NCBI RefSeq assembly: GCF_030209575.1
Contig: NZ_JARVRS010000001.1
Span: 310,001 to 374,000 of the forward strand
Direction: 5' to 3'
DNA length: 64,000 nt
From: Leifsonia sp. fls2-241-R2A-40a
GTDB taxonomy: Bacteria; Actinomycetota; Actinomycetes; Actinomycetales; Microbacteriaceae
Every line of letters starts with the position of its first letter. The stretch's first letter is position 1. The notes under the pieces were generated by a model, which did no database searches, was not told where the DNA came from, and saw only the letters and a program-made list of their open reading frames with translations. Both the position numbers and the translations under genes were made by a program. Below are positions 7,075 to 15,712 of the stretch, piece after piece.

Positions 7075-7320
7075 GTGACAGGTATGCCGTCGAAGGGCCC
7101 GTGGTGGGCACGGTCTACCGGCGGCAACCGCGGGTGGGCGCTCACGAGCGCGATCGTGTACTCGCTCGTGTTCGCCGTGGACGCCGCGAGGTGGCTGACC
7201 CGCGGGGATTGGTTCGCAGGTGTCCTCGCCATCGCACTGCTGGTCCTCGCCGTCTGGGCGTGGGCGACCGTCGTCTACCTCAGCAGGCGAACTGAAGAAG
7301 GACGACGCCGTGGCTGGTGA
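7075..7320 (+). CDS. Small two-helix membrane protein, unknown function
   Basis: Encodes 81 aa: MTGMPSKGPWWARSTGGNRG, then two hydrophobic helices at about residues 21-40 and 47-70, then a very basic tail (SRRTEEGRRRGW). The layout and the KGPWWARS/KRPWWIAA start match the protein at 316-534. GTG 7075 is chosen because the frame upstream is non-coding and the promoter cassette fixes the start. No function is known; a helical-hairpin protein of the inner membrane. Confidence 0.65.
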   Translation: MTGMPSKGPWWARSTGGNRGWALTSAIVYSLVFAVDAARWLTRGDWFAGVLAIALLVLAVWAWATVVYLSRRTEEGRRRGW

Positions 7321-7346
7321 ACCGCCGAAGAGAACCGTGGCGGTTC
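7319..7346 (+). terminator. Hairpin at the end of the 7075 gene
   Basis: GAACCGCC (7319-7326) pairs with GGCGGTTC (7339-7346) around a 12-nt loop that starts at the stop codon; the sequence after it is CTCCTCC, not a T-tract. Confidence 0.35.
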
Positions 7347-7422
7347 CTCCTCCGCACGGTCACCGATGACGGAAAGGACTACCGGCACCGTGTAGCTTGC
7401 CCGCGTCGCATCCGTGCGACCG

Positions 7423-7671
7423 TCACACCTGAATGCTCACCTCGTAGACCTGATCGGTCGGGTGACCGGCGCGCTCGTGGATGCGCATGAGCGCCTCCTT
7501 CGATGGCCCGGTCGACAGGCAGAACACCTTGCCGCTGACGGGGTCGAGCCATGCCCGCTCGATGTGGACCCCCTCCTCGGATTCGATCGCCGCGTCGGCG
7601 TCGTGCGCTTCGGCCAGCTGGTCCCGGGTGACTCCCACGAATCCGTCGTGGACGTCGATGAATGTAGCCAT
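7423..7671 (-). CDS. DUF4242 / SCO4226-like small protein
   Basis: Encodes 82 aa from ATG 7671, with GAGGAG 7 nt upstream. The sequence has the family pattern: MATFIDVHDGFVGVTRDQL, a central HIERAWLDPVSGKVFCL segment, the GPSKEALMRIHERAGHP helix and a terminal VYEVSIQV strand. SCO4226 of Streptomyces coelicolor has this size and was characterised as nickel-binding; whether this protein binds a metal is inference, though several His and Asp residues are present. It is a cytoplasmic ferredoxin-like fold and stands alone. Confidence 0.8.
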   Translation of the reverse strand: MATFIDVHDGFVGVTRDQLAEAHDADAAIESEEGVHIERAWLDPVSGKVFCLSTGPSKEALMRIHERAGHPTDQVYEVSIQV

Positions 7672-7782
7672 GATCGGCTCCTCTCTTGTGATGCCCTCAG
7701 AGTGAGCCGTCCGGTCGGCCGCGGCATCGGTCGTTCTGCCGATCTCGACCGAGGGCCGATGCCGGCGTCGCAGCGACGGCGA

Positions 7783-7788
7783 TACACT
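7783..7788 (+). promoter_or_regulatory. -10 element TACACT, leaderless start of the large LuxR regulator
   Basis: TACACT is 6 nt before ATG 7795; no ribosome binding site is present. Confidence 0.5.
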
Positions 7789-7794
7789 TCGCGC

Positions 7795-10629
7795 ATGAGT
7801 GGAGGGGTCACGGCCCCGGGTGGTGCGGCCAGGATGTGCCCCCTCTTCGTCGGCCGCGAGGACGTGCTGGCCCAAGCCCTGCAGCTCCGCGCCGAGGCGG
7901 CCTCCGGGCGCGGCGGCATGCTGCTGCTCGGCGGGGAGGCGGGAATCGGCAAGTCGCGCCTGTTGGACGAGCTGGCGACCACCGCGGGCGGCCGGACGGC
8001 GCACGCCGAGTCGTTCTCCGGCGACCGTCAGACTCCCGGCCTTCTGTTGCTGGCGATCGCGTCGGGCGTGAGAGACGCGGGAGACGACGCCGACGCTGAA
8101 CGCATCTGGGACCTCGTCGTCTCGGGAGACGTCGGTGCGGGAGGTGCGGGCGCCCGTCGGCTGCTCGTCGCCGATCTGGTGGACGCCCTCGTCGCGGCGC
8201 TGCGTGTGCCGCTGCTGCTGCGCCTCGAAGACCTGCACTGGGCGGACCAGTTGTCACTGGACGTGCTGCAGCGTGTGGCCGCACGCCTCCGCGATCTCCC
8301 GTCGCTGGTGGTGGCCACCTACCGATCCGAGGAGGTGGACGCGGACCCCGAGTTCGTCGCCTGGCGTACCGGCCTCCTCGCCCGACGGCACGCGCAAGAG
8401 GTCGTGCTGTCGCGACTCGGGCGAGACGGAACACGGAGCATGCTCGCGTCGATCACCGGAGAAGTGCCTGCCGAGGACGATGTGGAGCGAATGTACGCGG
8501 CGGCCGACGGCATCCCGCTCCACGTGGAGGAGCTCGTCGCGAGCGGTCTCGAGGGGGTGCCGGAAACCGTCGGCGACGCGGTGATCCTGCGGGCCAGGAG
8601 GCTGCATCCCGCGTCTGCGCGTGCGCTCGGCGCCGCCTCCGTGATCGGACGGGAGTTCGACACCCGTCTGCTCCGTGTGGTCCTGGGTGCCGCATCCGAG
8701 GCGGCCGCCGAGGACCCCGCCGGGGAGCCCTCCGTGGATGACGCACTGCAGGAGCTGATCGCCCAGCGCTTCGTGGTGCCGGCGACCGACGCGTTCGACT
8801 TCCGGCACGCTCTCATTCGCGACGCGGTGTATGCCGCGCTTCCCTCGGCCGAACGCCGCACGATGCATGCGCGGGTCGCGACGGGCGCGCCGCAGCTCTC
8901 GGACGCCATCCGCTCCATGCACAGCGAGCGCGCGGGCCGAGCCGATGAGGCCTACGTCCTTGCCCGACGCGCAGCCGACCGGGCTTCGACGCTCTCCGCC
9001 CATCGGGAGGCGGTGGAGCTGTACCGGCGCGCCGAGCGCACGGTGCCGTCAGCTACGCCGGCTGCGGAACGGGCGGAACTGCACCGTCGGCTGGGTGCGG
9101 AACTCGCTGCGACCGACGCCAACCGGGATGCGGAGCGGGAATTCAGCCGAGCCATGGAACTGTTCCGCGAGGCGGGCGACGACCTCGCGGCGGCGGGAGT
9201 CGTCCCGGCGCTCGCCGCAGCGAGCCACCTGCTCGGATCCGACTATGCGACGCGCGACGCGCTCATCCACGAAGCGATCGGATGGGTGGACGGCGCTGAG
9301 CCAGGGATCGCAGCGGACCGGGTGCGCGGTCGGTTGCTCGCCGCCCTCGCAGCGGCGGCCATGCTGGACCGGCGGCTCGACACCTCTCTCGCCTACGCCA
9401 CCGAGGCCCGGCCGTTGCTGGAAGACGACCCGGACGAACGGCTGGCCGTCGACGTCACGCGCGGCGCAGTCCAGGTGTTCGCCGGTGATGAGCGAGGGTG
9501 GGAGCTGCTGGAGGCCTCCGCCCGGACCGCGGCGGCCGAACATCGCGAGGCGGTGGCCGCCCGCGCCTACCGGATGCTCGGCTCCAGCGCCTCCGTGCTT
9601 CTGCAGTACCAGCGCGGCGCGGCGTGGCTCGAGGACGGCATCGACTACGCCACCCGAATCGAACGCTGGAACGACGCCCACTACCTCGGCGCCCACCTGG
9701 CGCACGTGCGCTGGGCCACCGGGCACGTGGACTCGGCGGAGGAGCTCGCGTCCCGCGCACTGGCCGACGGACGTGGCGGAATCACGACGGAGATCACCGC
9801 CCTCCACGTCCTCGGCTACGTCGCCCTCGCACGCGACGATCTGGCGACGGCACGCGAGGTGCTCTCCCGGGCCGCCGACCTGGGCGAGAGGATGCGGGAA
9901 CTCCAGCGCCTCTCGCCGGCGCTGTGGGGACTGGCCGAGGTCGCACTGCTCTCCGCGGACGCATCCCTCGCTGTGGTCGTGAGCAGGCGCGGGCTCGAGG
10001 AGTCACGTGCCATCGGCGACGCCGCCTACCTCTTCCCGTTCGTCGTGACCGGCATGCGCGCGCTGCTCGCCGCCGGAGAACCGACCGCCGCGCGCGAGTG
10101 GCTGCAGACGACGGAGGCGCTGATCGCCGCCCGCGGCATCCCCGGCACCGAGAACGCCGTGGCCCACGCCGCCGGTCTCCTTGCACTCCGGGAACGCCGG
10201 CTCACTGCCGCGAAGGACCTGCTGGCGGCAGCCGTGACCGGCTGGTCGTCCGTGGGCCGCTGGTGGGAGGGCACCCAGGCTCTCCTCGACCTGGCCGAAG
10301 TCTTCCGCCGCACCCGCGGTCCCGCGGAGGCTGCCCACCTCGTCGCGCGGGCTCGCGATGCGGCGGCGGCATCAGGTGCGGCTGCCCTGACCCGTCTGGC
10401 CGACAGTGTGGACGCACGCCTCGCCGCCGGGGTCGCGCCGACGACTCTCAGCGCGCGCGAGGAAGAAGTCGCACGCCTGGTCGCCACGGGGTCGACGAAC
10501 CGCGAGATCGGCGAGGCTCTGCACATCGCGCCGAAGACCGTGGCGACACACATCGAGCACATCCTCGCCAAGCTGGGCGCATCCAGACGGGCCGAGATAG
10601 CCGCCTGGGCGAGTTCGCAGAAAGGGTGA
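7795..10629 (+). CDS. Large ATP-binding LuxR-family regulator (LAL/MalT-like)
   Basis: Encodes 944 aa. Order of domains: a short N-terminus with FVGRED, an AAA-type ATPase with Walker A GGEAGIGKS at about 46-54, Walker B-like LLLRLEDLHWAD near 145 and a sensor motif around RSEEVD; then roughly 500 residues of Ala-rich helical repeats of TPR type (AVELYRRAERTVPSA, AEREFSRAMELFREAGDDLAAAG); and a C-terminal LuxR helix-turn-helix (LSAREEEVARLVATGSTNREIGEALHIAPKTVATHIEHILAKLG). Such proteins usually activate catabolic or secondary-metabolite genes on binding an unknown ligand. No obvious target cluster is adjacent. ATG 7795 is fixed by promoter and domain start. Confidence 0.9.
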   Translation: MSGGVTAPGGAARMCPLFVGREDVLAQALQLRAEAASGRGGMLLLGGEAGIGKSRLLDELATTAGGRTAHAESFSGDRQTPGLLLLAIASGVRDAGDDADAERIWDLVVSGDVGAGGAGARRLLVADLVDALVAALRVPLLLRLEDLHWADQLSLDVLQRVAARLRDLPSLVVATYRSEEVDADPEFVAWRTGLLARRHAQEVVLSRLGRDGTRSMLASITGEVPAEDDVERMYAAADGIPLHVEELVASGLEGVPETVGDAVILRARRLHPASARALGAASVIGREFDTRLLRVVLGAASEAAAEDPAGEPSVDDALQELIAQRFVVPATDAFDFRHALIRDAVYAALPSAERRTMHARVATGAPQLSDAIRSMHSERAGRADEAYVLARRAADRASTLSAHREAVELYRRAERTVPSATPAAERAELHRRLGAELAATDANRDAEREFSRAMELFREAGDDLAAAGVVPALAAASHLLGSDYATRDALIHEAIGWVDGAEPGIAADRVRGRLLAALAAAAMLDRRLDTSLAYATEARPLLEDDPDERLAVDVTRGAVQVFAGDERGWELLEASARTAAAEHREAVAARAYRMLGSSASVLLQYQRGAAWLEDGIDYATRIERWNDAHYLGAHLAHVRWATGHVDSAEELASRALADGRGGITTEITALHVLGYVALARDDLATAREVLSRAADLGERMRELQRLSPALWGLAEVALLSADASLAVVVSRRGLEESRAIGDAAYLFPFVVTGMRALLAAGEPTAAREWLQTTEALIAARGIPGTENAVAHAAGLLALRERRLTAAKDLLAAAVTGWSSVGRWWEGTQALLDLAEVFRRTRGPAEAAHLVARARDAAAASGAAALTRLADSVDARLAAGVAPTTLSAREEEVARLVATGSTNREIGEALHIAPKTVATHIEHILAKLGASRRAEIAAWASSQKG

Positions 10630-10650
10630 GGGGCCGAGGTCTGCTCTCTC

Positions 10651-11067
10651 TCACCGGCGCACGAGGAGGGGCTCGTACTCCGGGTGTCGTCGAATGAACG
10701 TCGTAACGATCGGGCACTCGACGCGGACGTGCAACTTCTCCTGCTGGATCATCTCCAGCACTCTGCCGATGAGGGCGGTTGCGACGCCCTGCCCGCGGAA
10801 CTCCGGGTAGACCGATGTCGAGATCACGGTGACCACGTCGTCGCGGCGGTCATAGGTGATGCCTCCGATGAGCGTGTCGCCGCTGATCGCCTCGTAGACG
10901 CGTTCGACCGTGTTGTCGACGACGAAGAACTCGATGCCCGGCTGAAGCGGGACGCCGGCTTCCACCTCTTCGACCAGGATTCGCTGAGTCTCGGTGAAGG
11001 TTCCTGTCCCATCGGGATAGCCCGCTTCATCCGGGTACTCGAACGTTCCGCTCGTTCCTTCGGCCAT
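10651..11067 (-). CDS. GCN5-related N-acetyltransferase, YjdJ/Acetyltransf_CG type
   Basis: Encodes 138 aa from ATG 11067, with GAAGGGG 6 nt upstream. The acetyl-CoA loop and following signature are clear: STSVYPEFRGQGVATALIGRVLEMI, then VRVECPIVTTFIRRHPEYEPLL, the CP..T.FIRRHPEY motif typical of the short YjdJ-like family. These small proteins carry a single GNAT core; their substrate is unknown. An N-terminal extension (EYPDEAGYPDGTGTFTETQR) is not part of the core. It converges with the LuxR regulator, 21 nt apart. Confidence 0.85.
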   Translation of the reverse strand: MAEGTSGTFEYPDEAGYPDGTGTFTETQRILVEEVEAGVPLQPGIEFFVVDNTVERVYEAISGDTLIGGITYDRRDDVVTVISTSVYPEFRGQGVATALIGRVLEMIQQEKLHVRVECPIVTTFIRRHPEYEPLLVRR

Positions 11068-11260
11068 CACGGCCCCTTCCGTTCGCACTGGATGTTTTCG
11101 AACGCTATAACTCCGGTGGTGACGGCCACGCCCCGGATGCAGAGAGCGCATGACCATCCGGCCGACGGGCAGCTGGACGGTTCAGCGGTATCCGAATCGC
11201 CGGCCTGGGTATGCGCGTTTGGCATTGGCTCGCCTGCCCGCCTCGTCTCAGACTCGAGCC

Positions 11261-12010
11261 ATGACCAGTTCAACCAAGCCGACCCTCGTTCTCGTTCACG
11301 GCGCGTGGGCGGATTCCGCCAGCTTCGCCGCGGTCACCGCCACCCTCCAGCTCGAGGGATACAACGTACTTCTGGCTCCGAATCCCCTGCGCGGCGTGGA
11401 GTCGGACACCAAGGCAGTGAGCGATTTCGTCGCTCAAGCCACATCGGGACCCGTGGTGCTCGCAGCCCACTCGTACGGTGGTGTCCTCATCACCGGCGCG
11501 GCTGCTGCCCTCCCCCAGGTGAAGGCGCTCGTCTACATCGACGCGTACGCTCCGGACGATGGCGAAAGCGCGACCACCCTCAGCAACGCCCTGCCCGGTT
11601 CGCTGCTGAACGTGCCCGACCCGACCACCGTGTTCGACTTCGTGCTCCCGGCGGCGGACGCCCCGCAAGGCGACTATGACAGCTACATCAAGCGAGACAA
11701 GTTCCACGAGATCTTCGCGGAGACGCTGCCGAAGACGGAGTCGAACCTTCTGGCGGCCGGACAGGCGCCGGCGACACTGGCCGCTCTGGGGACACCGTTC
11801 ACCGGAACGCCTGCGTGGAAGTCGCTGCCGAGCTGGTACTTCGTCGGCAGGGTCGACCGCGTCATCCCGGAGGCGCAGCAGCGCGCGATGGCTGAACGTG
11901 CGGGAAGCGTCGTGGTGGACGGCCACGCTCCGCATCTCTCGATGCTCGCCGAGCCGGTGAAGGTGTCCCGCCTGATCGTCGAGGCCGCCACGTCCATCAC
12001 TAGGAGCTGA
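11261..12010 (+). CDS. Alpha/beta hydrolase (cytoplasmic paralogue)
   Basis: Encodes 249 aa. The fold markers are LVHGAWADSASF (oxyanion loop), the nucleophile Ser71 in AAHSYGGV, an acidic residue in FVGRVDRVIP and the catalytic His in GHAPHLSMLAEP. No signal peptide follows from ATG 11261. It is about as long as the mature form of the secreted hydrolase at 13996-14868 and shares long identical stretches with it (GAWAD, YAPDDGES, FTGTPAWK/FLGTPAWK), so the two are paralogues in different compartments. An SDR-type protein follows 8 nt after its stop, probably in one operon. Substrate unknown; an ester hydrolase is likely. Confidence 0.88.
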   Translation: MTSSTKPTLVLVHGAWADSASFAAVTATLQLEGYNVLLAPNPLRGVESDTKAVSDFVAQATSGPVVLAAHSYGGVLITGAAAALPQVKALVYIDAYAPDDGESATTLSNALPGSLLNVPDPTTVFDFVLPAADAPQGDYDSYIKRDKFHEIFAETLPKTESNLLAAGQAPATLAALGTPFTGTPAWKSLPSWYFVGRVDRVIPEAQQRAMAERAGSVVVDGHAPHLSMLAEPVKVSRLIVEAATSITRS

Positions 12011-12018
12011 GGCAGCCG

Positions 12019-12948
12019 ATGGCACCGTCCGAGCCGGTCCTTCTTACTGGCGTGGGCGGAGGCCCGAGCAGCATCAGCCGCCTGACCGCCCATTCGCTGT
12101 TGAAGGCCGGCCAGACGGTGCGCCTGCTGATTCATCGTGATGACGGGCGCGCCGACGACCTTCGCCGCCTAGGCGCCGAGGTCGTCGTCGGGGACCTGGC
12201 CGACCCGCAAGACGTCGCCGACGCGCTCCGCGGCGTGCACCGGGTCTTCTTCAACATGGCCGTGTCTTCGGACTATCTGCGGGCGGCTGCCGTGATGAGC
12301 TCGGTCGCCGTCGAGTTGGGCGAACTGCACGCGCTGGTGAACATGTCACAACTCACGGTCGCCCAGATGACTGCGACGAGCAGTGATGAATCGGATCAGC
12401 AGCGGTTGCACTGGCTGGTCGAACGTATCGAGGAGTGGGCGCCCCTACCGGTGGTGAATGTTCGCCCGACGGTGTTCATGGACAACCCGATGTTCTCGAT
12501 CGCTCCACGCCAGTTGATCGCGTCGGCGAACACACTCGCTTTGCCGATCGGCGCCGGACGGACCTCACCGGTAGCGGCGACGGATGTGGCCGCGGTGGTG
12601 TCCTCGATCCTGCTCGACCCATCGACGCACGTAGGAAGGACATACGAGCTCACCGGACCGGAATCGCTCAACCTGGACGAGCTCGCCGAACGCTATGGGC
12701 GGGCTCTCGGCAGAACACTGTCCGTGAGCGACATCCCGTTGGACGTCTACGAGCGGATGCTCAACAGCCTTCCCGGTCTTCCCTCACACGTTCGGCAGCA
12801 CATCTATACCGTTGCCAAGCTGCACCGTGCCGGCCGGTACGATCGCTCGAGCAACGACGTCGAGCTCATCACCGGTAAGCCGGCGCAGTCATTGGAGAAC
12901 TACATCGCACATCACCGAGAGCTCTTCTTCGGTGGTTCTGCTGGGTGA
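12019..12948 (+). CDS. NAD(P)-binding NmrA/atypical SDR protein
   Basis: Encodes 309 aa from ATG 12019, with GAGG 7-8 nt upstream. The N-terminus has a Rossmann start with a glycine-rich loop (VLLTGVGGGPSSISRL) and the expected VVVGDLADPQDVADAL strand-helix. VNVRPTVFMDN and ATDVAAVVSSILLDP are typical of NmrA-like azoreductase/isomerase proteins, and YELTGPESLNLDELAERYG marks the C-terminal substrate lobe. The classical YxxxK motif of SDR catalysis is not obvious, so it may be a redox-sensing or reductase protein. It follows the alpha/beta hydrolase directly and converges with a LysR regulator. Confidence 0.85.
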   Translation: MAPSEPVLLTGVGGGPSSISRLTAHSLLKAGQTVRLLIHRDDGRADDLRRLGAEVVVGDLADPQDVADALRGVHRVFFNMAVSSDYLRAAAVMSSVAVELGELHALVNMSQLTVAQMTATSSDESDQQRLHWLVERIEEWAPLPVVNVRPTVFMDNPMFSIAPRQLIASANTLALPIGAGRTSPVAATDVAAVVSSILLDPSTHVGRTYELTGPESLNLDELAERYGRALGRTLSVSDIPLDVYERMLNSLPGLPSHVRQHIYTVAKLHRAGRYDRSSNDVELITGKPAQSLENYIAHHRELFFGGSAG

Positions 12949-12954
12949 TCCCAC

Positions 12955-13851
12955 TCACGCGAATGCGGCCGCCGGTGCCCCGGCCAGCTTCAGAAAGTGC
13001 CGCACGGCGCCCGAGGCGTTGCCGGGGTGCCGTGCGAACGCCAGGGTGCGCTTGATCGGCTTCGGCGGAGCAGCCAGCGCGAGGCCCTCAGCACGGCCGA
13101 CGAGGGCAACCGGACGCGGAACCACCGCGACGGTGCGTCCCGACTGCGAGATGGGGACCAGGAGGCTGCACGTGGAAACCTCCATGTGGGCGGCCGGTTG
13201 GAGTCGCAACATCTCGTACAGGAGCATCCCCCGCTGCTGGGGGAACTGCTGGGTGGGCAGATGAATCATGGTGCGTCGCTCGATCATCGCGGCTGTCACT
13301 GTCGGAATCGGTGAGTCCGGGGGCGTCTCGGTACCTCCGGGCCCCAGAACGATGAGGAAGTCCTGGCTGACTACCGGATGCGCGACGAGCGTCTCGGAGG
13401 TCAGCGGAAGATCTACGATCGCCAGGTCGTGAAGGCCCGCCTCGACCATGCCGACGGCGGCCGCGGTGGTGTCGGCGGACGCCATCCGGAACTCGACTTC
13501 CGGCATGCTCTCGTGAAAGTCGGCGACCAGGCTCCCGAACCCGACGCTGAGGTTGCTCATCCCCACCACACTGAGTCTCCCGCGCGTCCCGGAGCGGACC
13601 AGGTCGATGGCACCACGAATGGACTGCGCTTCGCGGATGGCACGCCGCGCGGGCTCCATGAGGGCTCGGCCCGTGTCGGTGACGACAACACCGTGCGGCG
13701 TTCGGACGAACAGCCGGGTATCGAGTTCGCGCTCGAGCTGCGCTACTCGGCGCGTGAGGGCTGGCTGAGACAGGAACAGCGCCGTCGCGGCAGCGGAGAA
13801 CGAGCCGTTCTCGTACACGGCCAGCACGGCCTCCAAACCTCTCAGATCCAC
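12955..13851 (-). CDS. LysR-family transcriptional regulator
   Basis: Encodes 298 aa. GTG 13851 is chosen because GAGG lies 7 nt upstream and the protein then starts MDLRGLEAVLAVYENGSF like other LysR members; a TTG at 13875 would add eight residues. The winged helix is GSFSAAATALFLSQPALTRRVAQLERELDTRLFVRT, followed by a two-lobed periplasmic-binding-like effector domain (RGRLSVVGMSNL...). It sits between the operon 11261-12948 and the secreted hydrolase gene, both encoding related hydrolases, and is the likely regulator of one or both. Confidence 0.9.
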   Translation of the reverse strand: MDLRGLEAVLAVYENGSFSAAATALFLSQPALTRRVAQLERELDTRLFVRTPHGVVVTDTGRALMEPARRAIREAQSIRGAIDLVRSGTRGRLSVVGMSNLSVGFGSLVADFHESMPEVEFRMASADTTAAAVGMVEAGLHDLAIVDLPLTSETLVAHPVVSQDFLIVLGPGGTETPPDSPIPTVTAAMIERRTMIHLPTQQFPQQRGMLLYEMLRLQPAAHMEVSTCSLLVPISQSGRTVAVVPRPVALVGRAEGLALAAPPKPIKRTLAFARHPGNASGAVRHFLKLAGAPAAAFA

Positions 13852-13937
13852 AATGTGTCCTCTGTTCGGGTTCAACCTTTTAGCGGTCGCCCATACTCTA
13901 AACGACGGTGGGGTTCACTGTACAGGTAGACGGCACG

Positions 13938-13967
13938 GTGTCCCGCTCCTCGTGCAGAGCGGGACAC
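13938..13967 (-). terminator. Hairpin downstream of the secreted hydrolase gene
   Basis: GTGTCCCGCTC (13938-13948) pairs perfectly with GAGCGGGACAC (13957-13967), loop 8 nt. It lies 28 nt past the minus-strand hydrolase stop; no T-tract. Confidence 0.5.
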
Positions 13968-13995
13968 TGTGCTGCCCGAGAGGTCGCCAGTCGTG

Positions 13996-14868
13996 CTAAC
14001 GGACGGAGTCGGCCGCGTTCAGGATCACCTTCGTGACTTCCAGCGGCTTCGCCAGCATGGACAGGTGAGGCGCATCGACCTCGGTGACCTTGCCGTGGGC
14101 CCGCTGCGCCATCAGGCGCTGCTCAGCGGCGGGCAGCAGTCGGTCAGCGGTGCCGATGACGAACCAGCTGGGGATGGTCTTCCATGCCGGTGTACCGAGG
14201 AACGGGGTACCGAGGGCGCCGAACGTCACCGGGCTCTGCCTGGCGGCGAGGACCTTGGTGACCACCGACGGCAGGCTTGCCGCGAAGACCGACTTGAATT
14301 TGTCCTGGCGGATGTAGCTGTCCCAGTCGGCCTGCGAGGCATCCGGCGCAGGGAGGACGACGTCGAACACCGTGCTCGGGTCAGCGACGTTGAGCAGAGA
14401 CCCGGGAGACGCGTTCGTGAGGGCTTGAGCGCTCTCACCGTCGTCCGGCGCGTAGCCGTCGACGTAGACGAGGGCCTTCACGTCCGGGTCGGCGAGCGCG
14501 GCGCCGGTGATCACCATGCCGCCGTAGGAGTGTCCGACCAGGACGACAGGACCGCTGGTGCGCTGCTTGATGAAGTCCGCGACCGCCTTCGTGTCCGTCT
14601 GCAGACCGCGAAGCGGGTTGGGCGCGGCCAGGACGGTGTATCCGGCGGCCTGCAGAGCGGCGGTCTCCGGTGTGAAGCTGGAAGCATCCGCCCACGCTCC
14701 ATGGACGAGGACGATGGTCGGCTTGGAGGAGGTGGAGGACGCAGCGACGTGCTTGGTCTCGACGGCGGCGCTGCTGACCTGGGCGGGGATCGCGACGGCG
14801 AGAAGGCCGGCGACGGCGACGGCGATCGCCGCGACTTTGATTCGCTGAGGACGGGAGTGAGCTTTCAT
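13996..14868 (-). CDS. Secreted alpha/beta hydrolase
   Basis: Encodes 290 aa from ATG 14868, with a GGAG close upstream. A Sec signal (MKAHSRPQRIKVAAIAVAVAG..., cleavage near VSSA) precedes the hydrolase domain: LVHGAWADASSF, nucleophile in VGHSYGGM, an acidic residue in VIGTADRLLP and the His in VDAPHLSMLAKP. It is the exported paralogue of the protein at 11261-12010, differing mainly by the signal and a short Ser/Thr linker. An ester or amide hydrolase acting outside the cell; substrate unknown. It stands alone between a LysR gene and an oxidoreductase gene. Confidence 0.88.
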   Translation of the reverse strand: MKAHSRPQRIKVAAIAVAVAGLLAVAIPAQVSSAAVETKHVAASSTSSKPTIVLVHGAWADASSFTPETAALQAAGYTVLAAPNPLRGLQTDTKAVADFIKQRTSGPVVLVGHSYGGMVITGAALADPDVKALVYVDGYAPDDGESAQALTNASPGSLLNVADPSTVFDVVLPAPDASQADWDSYIRQDKFKSVFAASLPSVVTKVLAARQSPVTFGALGTPFLGTPAWKTIPSWFVIGTADRLLPAAEQRLMAQRAHGKVTEVDAPHLSMLAKPLEVTKVILNAADSVR

Positions 14869-14960
14869 GGCTCCGAGTATGTGCGGCGGGAAGCGCAAAG
14901 TCTCATGCCGGAAACGCATGGCATCCGCCCGGGTTTCGATGGTCGTCTGCCGTCCGGATT

Positions 14961-15587
14961 TCAGCGCCGGACGCGCTGGACTTCCGTTCCCCAATCGCGT
15001 ACGAACAGGTCGAGCCCTGCGAGGAGACCGCCTGGGAGTTGCTGAAGCCGCGCCGCCTCGGCGAGACCACCCAGATCGACCGGAGCGAATCCCATCTGGC
15101 CGAGCAGGGAACGAAGAGCGCCTTTGGACGGCACATCATCGCCGCTCATGACGATCACCCGACGATATCCCTCCGACGGCCGTGGATCGCTTGCCAAGAC
15201 ACGTGCGGGAGTGGTGTTGAACGCCTTGATGACGTGGGCACCGTGCGCCATTTCGGCTATCACCTCGCTGGAGGAGGGAACTCCGGGGAAGGGAGGCGTG
15301 CTCTGAGAGAAGTCGTTCGTCGCATCGATCAGCGTCCGGCCTCCCCAGTCGCCCAGATCCGCGAGTGCGAGCGGAGCATTCCTGTACGGCACGGCGAGCA
15401 ACACGACGTCCGCATCCGCCGCTTCGTACTTGGTGCCGGCGCGAACGCCGACCCCGAGCGAGTGAGCGGTCGCGTCGAGACTGTCGGTTCGATGCGAGGA
15501 ACTGATGGTCACCGTGTGGCCTGCAGAGAGGGCGCGAACGGTGAAGGCTTGGGCTAGGGCGCCTGCGCCGATTATTCCGAGCCGCAT
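14961..15587 (-). CDS. NAD(P)-binding oxidoreductase, F420-reductase-like
   Basis: Encodes 208 aa from ATG 15587 (AAGG 7 nt upstream). It starts directly with the dinucleotide loop MRLGIIGAGALAQAF and the SSSHRTDSL segment that usually contacts the NADP phosphate. VLLAVPYRNAPLALADL, LIDATNDFS and VIKAFNTTPARVLASDPR follow the pattern of NADPH-dependent F420 reductases and related NADP oxidoreductases. It is divergent from a TetR regulator across 125 bp and is that regulator's likely target. Cofactor partner and substrate are inferred from family only. Confidence 0.85.
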   Translation of the reverse strand: MRLGIIGAGALAQAFTVRALSAGHTVTISSSHRTDSLDATAHSLGVGVRAGTKYEAADADVVLLAVPYRNAPLALADLGDWGGRTLIDATNDFSQSTPPFPGVPSSSEVIAEMAHGAHVIKAFNTTPARVLASDPRPSEGYRRVIVMSGDDVPSKGALRSLLGQMGFAPVDLGGLAEAARLQQLPGGLLAGLDLFVRDWGTEVQRVRR

Positions 15588-15667
15588 GTTTCGCCTTTCG
15601 TGCGATTGCTGGGTCGATTCGCTCTGCATCGAAGCGGACGGTCGGCGACGGCATGGCCAAAGCTGCT

Positions 15668-15673
15668 TACGAT
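15668..15673 (+). promoter_or_regulatory. -10 element TACGAT upstream of the TetR gene
   Basis: TACGAT lies 39 nt before ATG 15713, so this mRNA would carry a short leader; the palindrome at 15681-15694 would overlap the transcription start. Confidence 0.4.
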
Positions 15674-15680
15674 GGCACTG

Positions 15681-15694
15681 GCGATCCGGATCGC
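15681..15694. promoter_or_regulatory. Perfect 14-bp palindrome, candidate TetR operator
   Basis: GCGATCCGGATCGC is fully self-complementary and lies in the divergent promoter region, 7 nt downstream of a -10 element, where a TetR dimer would block transcription. Confidence 0.45.
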
Positions 15695-15712
15695 TCAGAG
15701 AGAAGTTCGAAT

